A stretch of 33,416 nucleotides of DNA from contig CAKPCG010000019.1 in assembly GCA_934141475.1 (NCBI GenBank), positions 1 to 33,416 on the forward strand. Reading direction: 5' to 3'. The DNA comes from an uncultured Clostridia bacterium (GTDB lineage: Bacteria; Bacillota; Clostridia; TANB77; CAG-508). Each line of letters starts with the position of its first letter. The first letter of the stretch is position 1. This document shows, piece by piece, positions 1 to 8,216 of this stretch. Under the pieces are notes generated by a model that saw only the letters and a program-made list of their open reading frames with translations, searched no databases and had not been told where the DNA came from. Made by a program: the position numbers and the translations under genes.

Positions 1-1662
1 TGATGTAAAATGACAATAATATTTACTTGCAATTCCAAAATGTCCCATATTTTCATCACTATATCTTGCAAGTTTTAGAGTTCTAAGAAGTAAATTAGAT
101 ACAACTCTTTCTTCTTCTTTTCCTTTTACCTCATCCAAAACCATTGCAAATGCTTTAGAATGTATTTTATCTTTGTTTGCTTTTATTTTCAAACCTAAAT
201 TGTATAAAAATTTATTTGCCTCTTTTATTTTATCAATATCTGGTTCTTCATGAATTCTATATATAAATGGAGCATTTAGCCAATAAAATTTTTCAGCTAT
301 CGTTTCATTTGCTGTCAGCATAAATTGCTCTATTATTTCATTTGAAAAATGAGTTTCATATTTATGAACATCTATTGCCCAACCATCTTGGTCTAACTCT
401 ATTTTGCTTTCAGGTAAATCTAAGTTTATATATCCTTTTTCAATTCTTCTATTTTTTATAATAGTTGCAAGCTCTCCCATTAGCTCAAATTGTGGTATAT
501 ATTTTTCATATCTTTTTAATACTTTTTCATCAGATTTATCTAATATTTTTTGCACATCATTATAGTTCATTCTTTCTGTAACTCTAATTATTCCCTTATA
601 CACTTTTGAATCTATAACTTCACCTTTTTTATTTATTACCAATGATACACTTAAAGTAAATCTATCTTCATTCATATTTAAACTACAGATTCCATTTGAT
701 AACTCTCTAGGAAGCATAGGAATAACTCTTCCTAACATATATATACTTGTACCTCTTAAATATGCTTCTTTATCCAAAAAAGAATCTTGAGTAACATATT
801 CACTTACATCTGCAATATGAACTTCAAGCAAATAATTTTCATTTTCTAATTTTTCAACTCTAACAGCATCGTCTAAATCTTTTGCATCTTCTCCATCTAT
901 TGTAAAAATTTCCTTATCTCTTAAATCAACTCTTCCACTAATTTTACTTTTATCTATTTTGTCACCTTTACTTTTAGCCTCTTTTACAACTTCATCTGGA
1001 AACACTGAAGGCAATCCATATTCTTTTATTAAAGAAAGCATATCAACACCAGCTTCATTTGGATTACCCAAAATTTCCAAAATTTTTCCTTCTGCATGTC
1101 TTTTATCTTGTGGATATTTTGTTATTTCTACTAAAACCTTATGACCGTTTCTAGCTTTCCCCATATTAGATTTTGATATAAATATATCAGTTCCAAAACT
1201 TTTATCATCTGGAACTACAAATCCAAAATTTTTGTTGAACTCAAATGTTCCTACCACTGTGTTTTTAGCATGTTCTAATATTTTTATAACTTTTCCTTCT
1301 TTGCTTTTGTTTCTTCCCTTTTCATCTGTTATTTTTATTAGTACTTTATCGTTATTAAATGCTTTATTGGTATTTTGTTTTGAAATGTATATCTCTTCAT
1401 CTTCTCCATCTATTTTTACAAATCCAAATCCCTTACTATTTCTCCTAAATATTCCCTCCAAAGTTTTTTCTTCATTTATTTTGTATCTATTTTTCCTATT
1501 TTTAAATATTTTTAACTCTGATTCCAATTTATTCAAAATTTGAATTAGCTCATTATATCTTTCTTTAGGTACATTTAATACAAGTGCTATTTCTTTTGCT
1601 TTCATAGGCACATATTCAGAATCTTTCATAAAATTTAAAATCATCTCTTCTTTTTCATTCAT
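1..1662 (-). CDS. rnr: Ribonuclease R, 3' end beyond the window
   Basis: 3'-5' exoribonuclease of the RNB family that degrades structured RNA. The 554 visible codons show an N-terminal winged-helix region (about residues 1-60), two cold-shock/OB-type segments (KGFGFVKIDGEDEEIYI near 75-95 and FGFVVPDDKSFGTDIFIS near 145) and the RNB catalytic stretch with TIDGEDAKDLDDAV, whose clustered aspartates bind the catalytic metals. The visible part stops at HFTS, just before the usual PIRRY motif, so the end of RNB and the S1 domain lie outside. The ATG at 1662 is preceded by GGAGAA at good spacing. It is divergent from xpt across about 135 bp. Identity is clear from motif order; only the C-terminus is unseen. 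Confidence 0.95.
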   Translation of the reverse strand, partial: MNEKEEMILNFMKDSEYVPMKAKEIALVLNVPKERYNELIQILNKLESELKIFKNRKNRYKINEEKTLEGIFRRNSKGFGFVKIDGEDEEIYISKQNTNKAFNNDKVLIKITDEKGRNKSKEGKVIKILEHAKNTVVGTFEFNKNFGFVVPDDKSFGTDIFISKSNMGKARNGHKVLVEITKYPQDKRHAEGKILEILGNPNEAGVDMLSLIKEYGLPSVFPDEVVKEAKSKGDKIDKSKISGRVDLRDKEIFTIDGEDAKDLDDAVRVEKLENENYLLEVHIADVSEYVTQDSFLDKEAYLRGTSIYMLGRVIPMLPRELSNGICSLNMNEDRFTLSVSLVINKKGEVIDSKVYKGIIRVTERMNYNDVQKILDKSDEKVLKRYEKYIPQFELMGELATIIKNRRIEKGYINLDLPESKIELDQDGWAIDVHKYETHFSNEIIEQFMLTANETIAEKFYWLNAPFIYRIHEEPDIDKIKEANKFLYNLGLKIKANKDKIHSKAFAMVLDEVKGKEEERVVSNLLLRTLKLARYSDENMGHFGIASKYYCHFTS

Positions 1663-1760
1663 AAATTTTCTCCATTTCTTGTGTTATTATTACACTATTT
1701 ATGATTTTTATTTATTTTACTACATTTTTTTGCAAAAATAAACAATTTTCTTGATTTTTA

Positions 1761-1769
1761 TGTTATACT
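1761..1769 (+). promoter_or_regulatory. Extended -10 promoter of xpt
   Basis: TGTTATACT is an extended -10 element (TG-N-TATACT) about 30 nt upstream of the xpt start. No good -35 hexamer is visible at 17 bp, which is common with extended -10 promoters. The leader is too short to hold a purine riboswitch. Confidence 0.5.
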
Positions 1770-1798
1770 AGTTGTATTCAATAAAAAGGAGTATATAT

Positions 1799-2371
1799 AT
1801 GGATTTATTAAAGAAAAAAATATTAGAAGAAGGTATTGCAGTAAATGAAAATATTCTAAAAGTTGATAGTTTTTTAAATCATCAAGTCGATACTAACTTA
1901 ATGATGCAAATTGGAAAAGATTTTGCAAATTATTTTAAAGATAAAAATATAACAAAAGTTGTAACAATTGAAAGTTCTGGAATTGCTCCTGCTTTTGCTA
2001 CTGCTAATATATTAAATGTTCCTATGGTTATTTTAAAAAAACAACATTCAAGCATTCTAAATAGAGATGTATACGAAACCACAGTTCATTCTTATACTAA
2101 AAATTCTGATTATATTTTAACTGTTTCTAAAAAGTTTTTAAAAAAAGATGATAACATATTAATCATTGACGACTTTTTAGCAAATGGTGAAGCTGTTTTA
2201 GGTACTTCTCGTCTTTTAAATTTTGCCAAATGTAACATTAAAGGTGTTGGAATTGTTATAGAGAAATCATTCCAACTTGGGCATCAAAAGTTAGTTGAAA
2301 ATGGTTTTGATGTTTATTCTTTAGCTAGAGTTAGCAAATTAGGAAAAAATTTAATTGAATTTATAGATTAG
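1799..2371 (+). CDS. xpt: Xanthine phosphoribosyltransferase
   Basis: Converts xanthine and PRPP to XMP in purine salvage; cytoplasmic. The 190-aa protein matches the Xpt family along its length: KVDSFLNHQVD near the N-terminus, VVTIESSGIAPA in the first third, the PRPP-binding stretch ILIIDDFLANGEA, and IVIEKSFQLG towards the C-terminus. An upstream in-frame ATG at 1772 exists, but the ATG at 1799 has AAAAGGAG at proper spacing and gives the family's usual N-terminus. It is a single-gene unit, convergent with dnaJ and closed by a shared hairpin. Many xpt genes sit behind a guanine riboswitch; here the leader is too short for one. Confidence 0.95.
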   Translation: MDLLKKKILEEGIAVNENILKVDSFLNHQVDTNLMMQIGKDFANYFKDKNITKVVTIESSGIAPAFATANILNVPMVILKKQHSSILNRDVYETTVHSYTKNSDYILTVSKKFLKKDDNILIIDDFLANGEAVLGTSRLLNFAKCNIKGVGIVIEKSFQLGHQKLVENGFDVYSLARVSKLGKNLIEFID

Positions 2372-2420
2372 TAATTAATGGCTATATCTAACAGACTCTT
2401 ATTTATATTTTCTAATAGCA

Positions 2421-2452
2421 AAAACGACAAATCTAAAATGATTTGTCGTTTT
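2421..2452. terminator. Bidirectional terminator between xpt and dnaJ
   Basis: Perfect 12-bp stem, AAAACGACAAAT at 2421-2432 and its complement at 2441-2452, with an 8-nt loop. It is flanked by A residues on the left and T residues on the right, so it can end transcription from both sides. It begins 1 nt beyond the dnaJ stop codon. Confidence 0.9.
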
Positions 2453-2453
2453 T

Positions 2454-3626
2454 TTAGCCAAATAAGCCTCGTTTTTTTACAGGTGGCTGTTCATTCATAG
2501 TTTTCGCTAATTGAACTATTAATTCTCTTTGTTCTTTAGTTAATCTTCTCGGAGTTTGAACAACAACTCTAAAGATAAAGTTACCTTGAGTTGTAGAATT
2601 CAAGCTCTTAAATCCTTTGGCACGAATAGTGAATTGAGTTCCTGTTTGTGTTCCATCTGGAATTCTATAAACTTCCTTACTTCCATCTACCATTGGAATT
2701 TCAAGCTCTGCACCTAAAGTTGCTTGTGTAATAGTAACTGGAATATCTGCATATATATTATTTCCATCTCTTCTATAAATACTGCTTTTTTTAACTCTAA
2801 CAGTTATGTATAAGTCTCCTGCTGGTCCTCCTTTTATACCTGGATTTCCTTGTCCTCTTAATACTACTGTTTGGTTGTCATTTATTCCTGCTGGAATTTT
2901 TACTTTTACTTTAGGAGATTTTCTTATAGTTCCTTTTCCATGACAGTTTTCGCAAGGTTCTTTTATAATCTCACCTGTTCCCCTACATTCTGTGCATGGT
3001 CTTGTTGTTTGTACTCTACCTAAAATAGTATTTTGGAAGCTTGTTACATTACCTGTACCATTACATGTAGGACATTTTATAGGATTTGTTCCTTTTTTAG
3101 CACCTGTTCCATTACATTCTGTACATGTTTCTTGTCTTGTTACAACAATTTCTTTTTCCGTTCCTAAAAAAGATTCCTCAAACGAAATATCTACACTTAA
3201 ATTTAAATCTTCGCCTTTACGTGGTCCATTATTTCTTCTTGAATTTGTTCTTTGTCCTCCAAATCCTCCTCCAAAGAATGATGAAAATATATCTCCTAAA
3301 TCTCCAAAGTCTCCAAAATCAGATGATGTATAAGAATAATAGCCATTTCCACCACCAAAAGGTCCTCCAGCACCAAATCCTGCTGAACTTGGATCTGCCG
3401 TTCCAAATTGGTCATACATCTTTCTTTTTTGTGGGTTTGATAATACCTCATAAGCCTCATTTATCTCTTTAAACTTTGCTTCTGCTTCTTTTCTATTATC
3501 TGGATTTGCATCAGGGTGATATTTTTTTGCCATTTTTCTATATGCTTTTTTTAATTCATCATCTGTTGCTGTTTTACTTACTCCTAATAATTCGTAATAA
3601 TCCTTTTTTTCTGCCAATTTTTTCAC
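2454..3626 (-). CDS. dnaJ: Chaperone DnaJ (Hsp40)
   Basis: Co-chaperone that delivers unfolded clients to DnaK and stimulates its ATPase. The 390 residues show all classical parts: J domain (about 8-75) with HPD at 37-39, a Gly/Phe-rich linker (about 80-125), four zinc-binding CxxCxGxG repeats (CTECNGTG, CPTCNGTG, CTECRGTG, CENCHGKG) and the C-terminal substrate-binding domains. SD AGGGGAGG lies just upstream. It is the last gene of grpE-dnaK-mazG-like-dnaJ, 6 bp after the MazG-like gene, and is followed at once by a terminator. No anomalies. Confidence 0.97.
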   Translation of the reverse strand: MKKLAEKKDYYELLGVSKTATDDELKKAYRKMAKKYHPDANPDNRKEAEAKFKEINEAYEVLSNPQKRKMYDQFGTADPSSAGFGAGGPFGGGNGYYSYTSSDFGDFGDLGDIFSSFFGGGFGGQRTNSRRNNGPRKGEDLNLSVDISFEESFLGTEKEIVVTRQETCTECNGTGAKKGTNPIKCPTCNGTGNVTSFQNTILGRVQTTRPCTECRGTGEIIKEPCENCHGKGTIRKSPKVKVKIPAGINDNQTVVLRGQGNPGIKGGPAGDLYITVRVKKSSIYRRDGNNIYADIPVTITQATLGAELEIPMVDGSKEVYRIPDGTQTGTQFTIRAKGFKSLNSTTQGNFIFRVVVQTPRRLTKEQRELIVQLAKTMNEQPPVKKRGLFG

Positions 3627-3632
3627 CTCCCC

Positions 3633-4007
3633 TTAAAAAGTTTTATCATTATATTTGCTTTTATTGTCTTTTTCATAATTTCTTTTCATATTTGAATTAT
3701 GTTTTTCTATATATGCCTCTGAAAATTCCTCTGCTGTTATATTTAACCTGTTTAAAACTTCCATATAATAATTTTCTACATCTGTTATTTCTTCCACAAA
3801 TCTACTTCTAACGTGAGGATTATTCATTATTTCATCTATTCCTTTTTTCTTTATAATAGAAATACATTCTCCTAATTCTTCTACCATATATAAAAGATGA
3901 TTTTTCGCTGCTTTTGGCTCCATGTCATTCCATTTATCTTTGTTTACTTCATATAATTCAAGTTGCATTTGTTTCATATCTGATATAGTTAAATCTTTAT
4001 TTGACAT
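3633..4007 (-). CDS. MazG-like nucleotide pyrophosphohydrolase domain protein
   Basis: A 124-aa, mostly helical protein with the all-alpha NTP-PPase (MazG-like) signature: MVEELGECISIIKK followed by VEEITDVENYYMEVLNRLNI. The EExxE and ExxD acidic residues are the expected Mg2+ ligands. Such enzymes hydrolyse (d)NTPs to monophosphates and pyrophosphate; the substrate cannot be told from sequence. It has its own SD (AAAGGAG) and lies between dnaK and dnaJ, 6 bp from dnaJ, so it is co-transcribed with the chaperones and probably heat-induced. This placement is not the usual grpE-dnaK-dnaJ order. The C-terminal 20 residues are Lys/Asn-rich and probably disordered. Confidence 0.75.
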   Translation of the reverse strand: MSNKDLTISDMKQMQLELYEVNKDKWNDMEPKAAKNHLLYMVEELGECISIIKKKGIDEIMNNPHVRSRFVEEITDVENYYMEVLNRLNITAEEFSEAYIEKHNSNMKRNYEKDNKSKYNDKTF

Positions 4008-4029
4008 TTTGGCTCCTTTACTAAAGTTT

Positions 4030-4052
4030 GAGGTTGGAGTTTTTCCAACCTC
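4030..4052 (-). other. Hairpin between dnaK and the MazG-like gene
   Basis: Perfect 9-bp stem (GAGGTTGGA and complement) with a 5-nt loop, in the 88-bp dnaK-mazG gap. On the coding strand no U-run follows, so it is more likely an mRNA-stabilising or processing structure than a terminator. Next to it, at about 4057-4095, the motif AAACTTTATTA is repeated three times in tandem. Confidence 0.5.
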
Positions 4053-4095
4053 TATAAACTTTATTATAAAACTTTATTACAAAACTTTATTACAA

Positions 4096-5934
4096 TTATT
4101 TATTTTCATCTTCTACTTTATAATCAGCATCATATACATTTCCATTATCAGCTGTGCTATCACCTGTATTTTCTGTTGTTCCTTCAGCACCAGCATTTGG
4201 ATTTGTGTTTTTATATAATTGTTCACTCATTTCATAAAATACTTTTGTTAATTTTTCTGTTGCATCTTTTATTGCTTCAGTATCGTTAGATTCAAGAGCT
4301 TTTTTAGTTGCATCTATTTCGTTTTCTATTTTAGCTTTTTCTTCTCCACTAATTTTATCTCCTAATTCATTTAGTGTTTTTTCACTATTATATACTAAGC
4401 TTTCTGCATTATTTTTAACTTCTATTTCATCTTTTCTCTTTTTATCTTCTTCTGCATGTGCTTCTGCATCTTTAACAGCTTTTTCTATATCTTCATCTGT
4501 TAAGTTTGTTGAAGCAGTGATTGCAACATTTTGGCTATTTCCTGTTGCCATATCTTTTGCAGAAACGTGAACAATACCATTTGCATCTATATCAAATGTA
4601 ACTTCTATTTGAGGTACACCTCTTGGGGCTGCAGGAATTCCTGTAAGTTGGAATCTTCCTAATGTTTTGTTATATGCTGCCATTTCACGTTCACCTTGTA
4701 GTACATGAACTTCAACTGATGTTTGACCATCTGCAGCTGTTGAGAATATTTGTGATTTTTTAGTTGGTATAGTTGTGTTTCTATCTATTAATTTTGTAAA
4801 TACTCCACCATATGTTTCAATTCCTAATGATAAAGGTGTAACATCTAGTAATACTAAATCTTTAACATCTCCTGATAATACACCACCTTGAATAGCTGCA
4901 CCAATTGCAACACATTCATCTGGATTTATTCCTTTATCAGCATCTTTTCCAGTTATTTTCTTAACTGCTTCTTGAACTGCTGGAACTCTTGTAGATCCTC
5001 CAACTAATAATACTTTGTGAATATCTGCTGCTGTTAATCCTGCATCTTTTAAAGCTTGGTTAACAGGTCCTGCTGTTGCATCTACTAAGTCTTTTATTAA
5101 TTCTTCAAATTTTGATCTTGTAAGTGTTACATCTAAGTGTTTTGGTCCAGTTGAATCAGCTGTTATAAATGGTAAATTGATATTTGTTTGTCCTACTCCT
5201 GATAAATCTTTTTTAGCTTTTTCTGCTGCTTCTTTTAATCTTTGCATTGCCATTTTGTCTGTACTTAAATCAATTCCATCAGATTTTTTAAATTCTGATA
5301 CTAGGTAATCTATAATTTTTTGATCGAAATCATCTCCACCTAAGTGTGTATTACCATTTGTTGCTAAAACTTCAAATACTCCATCACCAATGTCTAATAT
5401 AGATACATCAAATGTTCCTCCACCTAAGTCGTATATTAATATTTTTTGATCTTGTTCTTTATCCATTCCATATGCTAAAGCTGCTGCTGTTGGTTCGTTT
5501 ATAATTCTTAAAACTTCAAGTCCTGCTATTTTTCCTGCATCTTTTGTAGCTTGTCTTTGGCTATCACTAAAATATGCTGGAACTGTTATAACAGCTTGTG
5601 TTACTTTTTGTCCTAAATAATTTTCTGCATCTGTTTTTAATTTTTGAAGTATCATTGCAGATATTTCTTGTGGAGAGAATGAATCTCCTTCTATATTTAC
5701 TTTTTCGCTTGTTCCCATTTTTCTTTTTATAGATATTACTGTATTATCTGGATTTGTAACAGCTTGACGTTTTGCTATTTGCCCAACTAATCTTTCACCA
5801 TTTTTTGAAAATGCAACAACTGATGGAGTTGTTCTATCTCCTTCTGCATTTGGTATTACGACTGGTTCTCCTCCTTCCATAACTGCTACACATGAATTTG
5901 TTGTTCCTAAATCGATTCCTATAATTTTTCCCAT
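4096..5934 (-). CDS. dnaK: Chaperone DnaK (Hsp70)
   Basis: ATP-dependent Hsp70 chaperone. The 612 residues begin with the phosphate-1 motif IGIDLGTTNSCVAV and carry NEPTAAALAYG, the phosphate-2 loop LIYDLGGGTFDVS and the adenosine motif LLVGGSTRVPAVQ. The interdomain linker DLVLLDVTPLSLGIET then leads to the substrate-binding domain and helical lid. The C-terminus is acidic and Gly/Thr/Asn-rich, ending DADYKVEDENK. SD GGGAGG precedes the ATG. It is the second gene of the CIRCE-controlled unit, 74 bp after grpE. No missing residues or frame problems. Confidence 0.98.
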   Translation of the reverse strand: MGKIIGIDLGTTNSCVAVMEGGEPVVIPNAEGDRTTPSVVAFSKNGERLVGQIAKRQAVTNPDNTVISIKRKMGTSEKVNIEGDSFSPQEISAMILQKLKTDAENYLGQKVTQAVITVPAYFSDSQRQATKDAGKIAGLEVLRIINEPTAAALAYGMDKEQDQKILIYDLGGGTFDVSILDIGDGVFEVLATNGNTHLGGDDFDQKIIDYLVSEFKKSDGIDLSTDKMAMQRLKEAAEKAKKDLSGVGQTNINLPFITADSTGPKHLDVTLTRSKFEELIKDLVDATAGPVNQALKDAGLTAADIHKVLLVGGSTRVPAVQEAVKKITGKDADKGINPDECVAIGAAIQGGVLSGDVKDLVLLDVTPLSLGIETYGGVFTKLIDRNTTIPTKKSQIFSTAADGQTSVEVHVLQGEREMAAYNKTLGRFQLTGIPAAPRGVPQIEVTFDIDANGIVHVSAKDMATGNSQNVAITASTNLTDEDIEKAVKDAEAHAEEDKKRKDEIEVKNNAESLVYNSEKTLNELGDKISGEEKAKIENEIDATKKALESNDTEAIKDATEKLTKVFYEMSEQLYKNTNPNAGAEGTTENTGDSTADNGNVYDADYKVEDENK

Positions 5935-6008
5935 TTTAAAATTCCTCCCTTTTTATAATGGGCATATTTATATATTTTGCTTGCCCCTTATTAATTTTAT
6001 ATTTTTTA

Positions 6009-6509
6009 TTAATTATTAACTACAACCATTGAATGTCTTAAAACCTTGCTACCAATTTTGTATCCTTTTCTATATTCTTGTACAATTTCTTGGCTTTGTT
6101 TACTTTCATCTTGCACACTTCCTACTGCATCATGTAAACTTGGATCAAAAATTTGACCTTCCGCAGGTATTTCTTCAACATTATGTTTACTTAAAAATTC
6201 TTTAAATTGTTTTTCTACAAGTTCAACACCTTGCTTATAACTCTCATCTTTGCTTTCAGCTTTTACCGCATTTTCTAAGTTATCTATTGCAGGTAACATT
6301 CCTGTTATTATATCCCCTAAAACTGAATTATATAAACTTTCTCTTTCTCTTTGACTTCTTTTTTTGAAGTTTTCAAATTCTGCTAGGACTCTTTTATATC
6401 TATCATTTAATTCATCGTATTCTTCATTTGAATGTAATGTTTTTTCTTGATTTTCATTTATATTTGCATTTTCCACTTCTTGAGTATTTTTTTGTTCTTG
6501 TTCTGCCAT
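6009..6509 (-). CDS. grpE: Nucleotide exchange factor GrpE
   Basis: Releases ADP from DnaK. The 166-aa protein has the family layout: an acidic, Gln/Asn-rich disordered head (1-30), a long coiled-coil helix (about 30-95, with EFENFKKRSQRERE) and a C-terminal beta domain with IFDPSLHDAVGSV and VLRHSMVVV. First gene after the CIRCE-regulated promoter at 6540-6619. SD AAGGGA precedes the ATG. Confidence 0.97.
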   Translation of the reverse strand: MAEQEQKNTQEVENANINENQEKTLHSNEEYDELNDRYKRVLAEFENFKKRSQRERESLYNSVLGDIITGMLPAIDNLENAVKAESKDESYKQGVELVEKQFKEFLSKHNVEEIPAEGQIFDPSLHDAVGSVQDESKQSQEIVQEYRKGYKIGSKVLRHSMVVVNN

Positions 6510-6539
6510 ATATTTCCCTTCTTTCTTTTTTGTGTTATT

Positions 6540-6566
6540 TTAGCACTCAAAAACGAAGTTTGCTAA
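6540..6566 (-). promoter_or_regulatory. CIRCE operator 1 (HrcA binding site)
   Basis: Inverted repeat with the consensus arm TTAGCACTC at 6540-6548, a 9-nt spacer, and GTTTGCTAA at 6558-6566, which matches 7 of 9 positions of GAGTGCTAA. It lies just downstream of the -10 of the grpE promoter, the classical repressing position for HrcA. Confidence 0.88.
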
Positions 6567-6577
6567 ATTTCTTATAT

Positions 6578-6606
6578 ATAATATACTTTTTTTTAGCACT
6601 TGTCAA
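6578..6606 (-). promoter_or_regulatory. Sigma-A promoter of grpE-dnaK-mazG-like-dnaJ
   Basis: On the minus strand, TTGACA (6606-6601), a 17-bp spacer and TATTAT (6583-6578): a consensus -35 with a near-consensus -10. The start point falls at the edge of CIRCE 1, and CIRCE-like repeat 2 overlaps the -35. Confidence 0.85.
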
Positions 6607-6619
6607 GTGTTTTTGCTAA
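6593..6619 (-). promoter_or_regulatory. Second CIRCE-like operator over the -35
   Basis: TTAGCACTT at 6593-6601 (8/9 to the left CIRCE arm), a 9-nt spacer and TTTTGCTAA at 6611-6619 (6/9 to the right arm). It has the same 9-9-9 geometry as CIRCE 1 and lies 53 bp from it. It overlaps the -35 hexamer, so HrcA binding would block polymerase directly. Degenerate, hence lower confidence. Confidence 0.55.
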
Positions 6620-6621
6620 TT

Positions 6622-7125
6622 TTATATGTTTATTTTTGTTTTTGGATCAAAATTTTGATTTACATCGTCTTCATCATTATCTTGAATTCTTTTCTTTAAC
6701 GCCATAAACATAAAAACATTAATTCCTATTCCAAAAATTATACACAAATACGAAATATGATAAACTTTGTTTTCTTCTGGATTATTTATATTATAAATTA
6801 TTTTAATATCATCTCCAACTTTTGCGTTTATATCAGAACTAAAAAACTTCCACCACAATGTATTTTCACCACTATAATTTTTCCCATCAACATTAAAATT
6901 ATATCTTACAACTCTTCTATATGTAGAATCCTCATCCGCTCTACTTGTATTTACTATTTCTGAATAGTAAATTTTTGCAAATTCGACTTTATAATTTTTC
7001 AAAATATTTACTTCTATAAATCCTTCTAAACCCACATATAATGCTCCTATTCCAGTTATTATAGCTAAAACAGATATTAAAATAAATTTTTTAATTGATA
7101 TTTCTTTATTTACTATAATTTCCAT
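6622..7125 (-). CDS. DUF3592-like membrane protein
   Basis: A 167-aa protein with a transmembrane helix near 13-33, an extracytoplasmic beta-rich part (about 45-115; YRRVVRYNFNVDGKNYSGEN and VGDDIKIIYNINNPEENKVY, typical of DUF3592) and a second helix near 123-142, then a charged cytoplasmic tail. Function unknown. It lies between the hrcA terminator and the grpE promoter, 57 bp after hrcA, with SD AGGGGG. No separate promoter is visible, so it is probably expressed by read-through from hrcA. The link to heat shock may be positional only. Confidence 0.6.
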   Translation of the reverse strand: MEIIVNKEISIKKFILISVLAIITGIGALYVGLEGFIEVNILKNYKVEFAKIYYSEIVNTSRADEDSTYRRVVRYNFNVDGKNYSGENTLWWKFFSSDINAKVGDDIKIIYNINNPEENKVYHISYLCIIFGIGINVFMFMALKKRIQDNDEDDVNQNFDPKTKINI

Positions 7126-7143
7126 AAAATCCCCCTTTTATTC

Positions 7144-7179
7144 AAAAAATCCTTGTCAAATAAATAACAAGGATTTTTT
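7144..7179 (-). terminator. Terminator after hrcA
   Basis: Perfect 13-bp inverted repeat (AAAAAATCCTTGT at 7144-7156 and its complement at 7167-7179) with a 10-nt loop, ending in six U on the minus-strand transcript. It starts 2 nt after the hrcA stop. Confidence 0.88.
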
Positions 7180-7181
7180 GT

Positions 7182-8198
7182 TTATTCATCATTTTCTTCT
7201 TCATTTAACTTTTTGCTAATGTACTTCATAACAGAAATAACTTTTGAATAATCCATTCTTTTTGGTCCAATAATTCCAATTGTTCCCATGTCTTTATTTC
7301 CAATCTTATGTTTAAAAGTTACAACACTAAAGTCTTTTAGTTGTTCTTTTTCATCTTCTCCACCTATGTAAACATTTATATCTTCTGCAAATCCCGAATT
7401 TAACATATCTGCAATTAATTCTTTTTCGTCTAATATGTTCATAAAATTTTTAGCAACTTGCAATGAGTTAAATTCTGGTAAATCTAGCTCTCTTCTGGCT
7501 CCTTGAAGATGGATTTCTGTTTCTTCAAATAATACTTTTTTTATTTGCGTAATTATTGGCTTAATTACACCTACCATTCCCTTCATTTCTTTATATAAAT
7601 AATCTTCTAAAGGTTGGTTTATCGTTTCTATTGGTTGATTTTTTAGTTTATTATTAAACATATAATTTATTGTTTCTACTTGTTTTTCTGTTATGTCTTC
7701 ATCAAATTTTATAATTGTTTCTTTTACCATTCCTGCATCTGTCATAATTACTGCTAAAATCATTCTGCTTCCTAATAAAACAAATTTTATTTCTTTTATT
7801 ATTTGTTCATCTGCTTTTGGTCCTATTGTGACTGTTGTATAATGTGTAATTTCTGAAATTGTACTTGCTGTTATTTTAGTTAAATCTTCAATTTCATTAA
7901 CCTTTGTTTCTAATTTATCACTTATGTATTTTACTTCTTCTAAGCTTATGTTATCATCTTTTAGTAATTCGTCAACATAATATCTGTACCCTTTTGCTGA
8001 AGGTACTCTTCCACTAGATGTATGCATTTTATCAAGTAGTCCTCTTTTTTCTAGGTCTGCCATTTCGTTTCTAATAGTTGCGCTACTACATTCTAATCCA
8101 TACTTACTTATTAAAGCATTTGAACTTACAGGTTCTGCAGTATTTATGTATTCTTCAACTATAGCTTGTAAAACTCTTTTTTTTCTATCATCTAGCAT
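7182..8198 (-). CDS. hrcA: Heat-inducible transcription repressor HrcA
   Basis: Repressor that binds CIRCE. It has an N-terminal winged helix (about 1-75) with the family stretches SSATIRNEMADLEKRGLL and SSGRVPSAKGYRYYVD, then a GAF-like core and C-terminal helices; about 338 aa, the family's normal size. The frame is open to a TTG at 8204, but the ATG at 8198 has GAGGGG six nt upstream and gives the usual MLxxR start, so I chose it. It follows the 766-aa gene by about 18 bp and is probably co-transcribed from the promoter at 10637-10665. No CIRCE is visible there, so hrcA appears not to repress itself. Confidence 0.95.
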   Translation of the reverse strand: MLDDRKKRVLQAIVEEYINTAEPVSSNALISKYGLECSSATIRNEMADLEKRGLLDKMHTSSGRVPSAKGYRYYVDELLKDDNISLEEVKYISDKLETKVNEIEDLTKITASTISEITHYTTVTIGPKADEQIIKEIKFVLLGSRMILAVIMTDAGMVKETIIKFDEDITEKQVETINYMFNNKLKNQPIETINQPLEDYLYKEMKGMVGVIKPIITQIKKVLFEETEIHLQGARRELDLPEFNSLQVAKNFMNILDEKELIADMLNSGFAEDINVYIGGEDEKEQLKDFSVVTFKHKIGNKDMGTIGIIGPKRMDYSKVISVMKYISKKLNEEENDE

Positions 8199-8216
8199 TT
8201 TCAACCCCTCTTTTCT

